From an uncultured Bacilli bacterium (lineage in GTDB: Bacteria; Bacillota_I; Bacilli_A; RF39; UBA660): a stretch of 6,585 nucleotides of DNA. The notes under the pieces were generated by a model. The model did not search any database, had not been told where the DNA came from, and saw only the letters and a program-made list of their open reading frames with translations. Positions 5,114-6,585 of the stretch are shown in pieces. The translations under genes and the position numbers were made by a program. The first letter of the stretch is position 1. The number at the start of each line of letters is the position of its first letter. The stretch spans positions 1 through 6,585 of the forward strand of contig CANQBY010000072.1 in the NCBI GenBank assembly GCA_947589695.1, in the 5' to 3' direction.

Positions 5114-6585
5114 ATGGAAAATGTAAACATAACTTTTGATACTAACCAAAAAATTACGGTACCTAAAGGTACAACCTATTTAGAAATAAGCAAGTATTCC
5201 AAATATAAGAATACTGTTTTAGGTGTGAAAAAAAATAATGAAATTCTTCATTTAACTGATAAAGTAACCACCAATGAGACCATTGAATTTTTTGATGTTA
5301 CCTCTTTAGATGGTGCCAAAATGTACAAAGCAGCCATTAAATTTATTTTAGAAGTCGCTCTAAAAACTACTTTTCCGGGTTCTGATATTCATTATCTTCA
5401 CAGTGTCCCAAGTGGTATGTTATGTGAAATAAAATATGATAAAACTTTAGAACCAAGTGATATTTCTCAAATTAAAAATGAAATGGCTAAAATAATTAGT
5501 GCTGATTTACCAATTACCAAGTATAATATCTTAAAAAAAGAAGCTTTAGAGTATTATAATGCTGCCAATACTCCGGAGAAAGCTTTAAATTTAGAACCTT
5601 ATGATAATTTAGTATCTATCTACAAACTTAAAGATTGTTTAAATTATTTTTATGTTCCCTTACCTTGTAGTACTAGTCATATTAATTCCTTTTCTTTGCA
5701 TTATTTAGCTGACAACTTTTTAATTGTTGTTTATCCTAGTAACTTAAGTGAAGGATTATTACCCGAATATGTTCCTCATAATAACATTATTAAATCTTTT
5801 TATGAAGGTCGTTCTTGGTTAAAAAGATTAAATTCGCCTTATGTTCCGGATTTAAATAAATTGATTAGTAGTTCTCAAATTAAAGGCTTTATTGAATCTT
5901 GCGAATTACAATTTAATGATCAAATCAAAAAAGCTAGTGAAGAAATTATTCGCAGTAATACCAAAAAATTTATTATGATTGCGGGTCCTTCTAGTTCCGG
6001 AAAAACTACTACTACTCGAGTTTTGGGAGCTTATCTGCGCAGTAAAGGTTATAATCCCATTTGTTTATCGGTTGATGATTATTTTGTGGAAAGAGAAAAT
6101 AATCCCAAAAATGAAGCTGGCGAATATGATTTTGAATGTTTAAATGCCATTGATGTTAATTTATTTAATAGTCATTTAATTAAACTTTTAAAAGGTGAAG
6201 AAATAAATGTACCTACTTTTAATTTTTTAACCGGACATAAAGAATATCATAATAATATTCTTAAACTTAAGGAAAATAGTATTGTTCTAATTGAGGGCCT
6301 ACATTCCTTAAATGATGATTTAACCCCTAGTATTCCTGATGAATACAAATATAAGATTTATTTAAGTCCTTTTATTCCTTTAAATATTGATAGACATAAT
6401 TATATTTCCACAGTTGATTTACGTTTAATAAGAAGAATAATTAGAGATAATCGCACCAGGGGGCATACTGTTAGTGATACGATAGCTAGTTGGCAAAGTG
6501 TTCGTAATGGGGAAGAAAAATATATATTCCCTTATGTTCATCAAGCAAGCATTATAATTAATACAGCCTTGCCATATGAAATTGG
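5114..6585 (+). CDS. TGS-domain nucleoside (uridine-type) kinase, 3' end cut by the window
   Basis: An open frame of 490 codons with no stop, continuing past the right edge. The start is supported by AGGGG (5101-5105), 8 nt before the ATG. Residues 1-60 form a TGS-like domain (VNITFDTNQKITVPKGTTYLEI). Residues about 65-210 resemble the second additional domain of threonyl-tRNA synthetase, including HSVPSGMLCEI. The uridine kinase/phosphoribulokinase P-loop domain begins near 285. Its Walker A is G291-PSSSG-K297-T298-T299, with VDDYF (D321, D322), the family motif IEGLHSLND (E394-G395) and the arginine-rich lid R444-DNRTRGHT. Such fusions of about 550 residues occur in Bacillota and some other bacteria and are annotated as nucleoside or uridine kinase; roughly 60 residues are missing here. 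It likely phosphorylates a nucleoside with a nucleoside triphosphate for salvage. The substrate cannot be read from sequence. Confidence 0.93.
   Translation, partial: MENVNITFDTNQKITVPKGTTYLEISKYSKYKNTVLGVKKNNEILHLTDKVTTNETIEFFDVTSLDGAKMYKAAIKFILEVALKTTFPGSDIHYLHSVPSGMLCEIKYDKTLEPSDISQIKNEMAKIISADLPITKYNILKKEALEYYNAANTPEKALNLEPYDNLVSIYKLKDCLNYFYVPLPCSTSHINSFSLHYLADNFLIVVYPSNLSEGLLPEYVPHNNIIKSFYEGRSWLKRLNSPYVPDLNKLISSSQIKGFIESCELQFNDQIKKASEEIIRSNTKKFIMIAGPSSSGKTTTTRVLGAYLRSKGYNPICLSVDDYFVERENNPKNEAGEYDFECLNAIDVNLFNSHLIKLLKGEEINVPTFNFLTGHKEYHNNILKLKENSIVLIEGLHSLNDDLTPSIPDEYKYKIYLSPFIPLNIDRHNYISTVDLRLIRRIIRDNRTRGHTVSDTIASWQSVRNGEEKYIFPYVHQASIIINTALPYEI

Overview
The window looks like a piece of a low-GC Bacillota chromosome, most likely an uncultured Bacilli or Mollicutes-related lineage. 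The reasons are strongly AT-rich DNA, a yvcK-whiA pair, clpP, a TGS-type nucleoside kinase and an unusually compact 5S rRNA. UGA is not read as tryptophan here: all eight Trp codons I located in the main genes are TGG, and none of these genes has an in-frame TGA. That argues against the Mycoplasma/Spiroplasma code. The exact lineage is inference.

Layout. Positions 1-102 are the nearly complete 3' gene of an rRNA operon (5S rRNA), followed by a T-run and then a second intrinsic terminator at 154-188. At 347-1105 (+) is an orphan protein with features of a PD-(D/E)XK-type nuclease fold. A 19-bp tandem repeat overlaps its stop codon. At 1197-3069 (+) is a tight yvcK-whiA operon (1-nt gap). A bidirectional hairpin at 3088-3131 ends this operon and also the convergent fic gene. 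The minus strand then carries fic (3187-4095), a possible 21-residue membrane peptide (4238-4303) and clpP (4335-4904). At 5114 (+), divergent from clpP, begins a TGS-domain nucleoside kinase that runs off the right edge.

How the parts relate. YvcK (UDP-sugar-binding regulator of carbon flow and envelope synthesis) and WhiA (nucleoid-associated or transcription factor) are usually co-transcribed, often after rapZ and not far from clpP in Bacilli. Here rapZ and crh are absent from the window, and a Fic-like gene sits between whiA and an inverted clpP. Fic and the nuclease-like gene are the accessory-looking items; the rest is housekeeping.

Most noteworthy points. The Fic protein keeps the fold motif but has Gln for the catalytic His and Tyr for the inhibitory Glu. 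Its promoter is the strongest in the window and carries two palindromes. Four genes appear to share one promoter layout: TRTGN plus a TAANNT-like -10 with a very short leader. There is also a possible tiny membrane peptide gene after clpP. I see no CRISPR array, tRNA, insertion sequence or clear multi-gene defence system.
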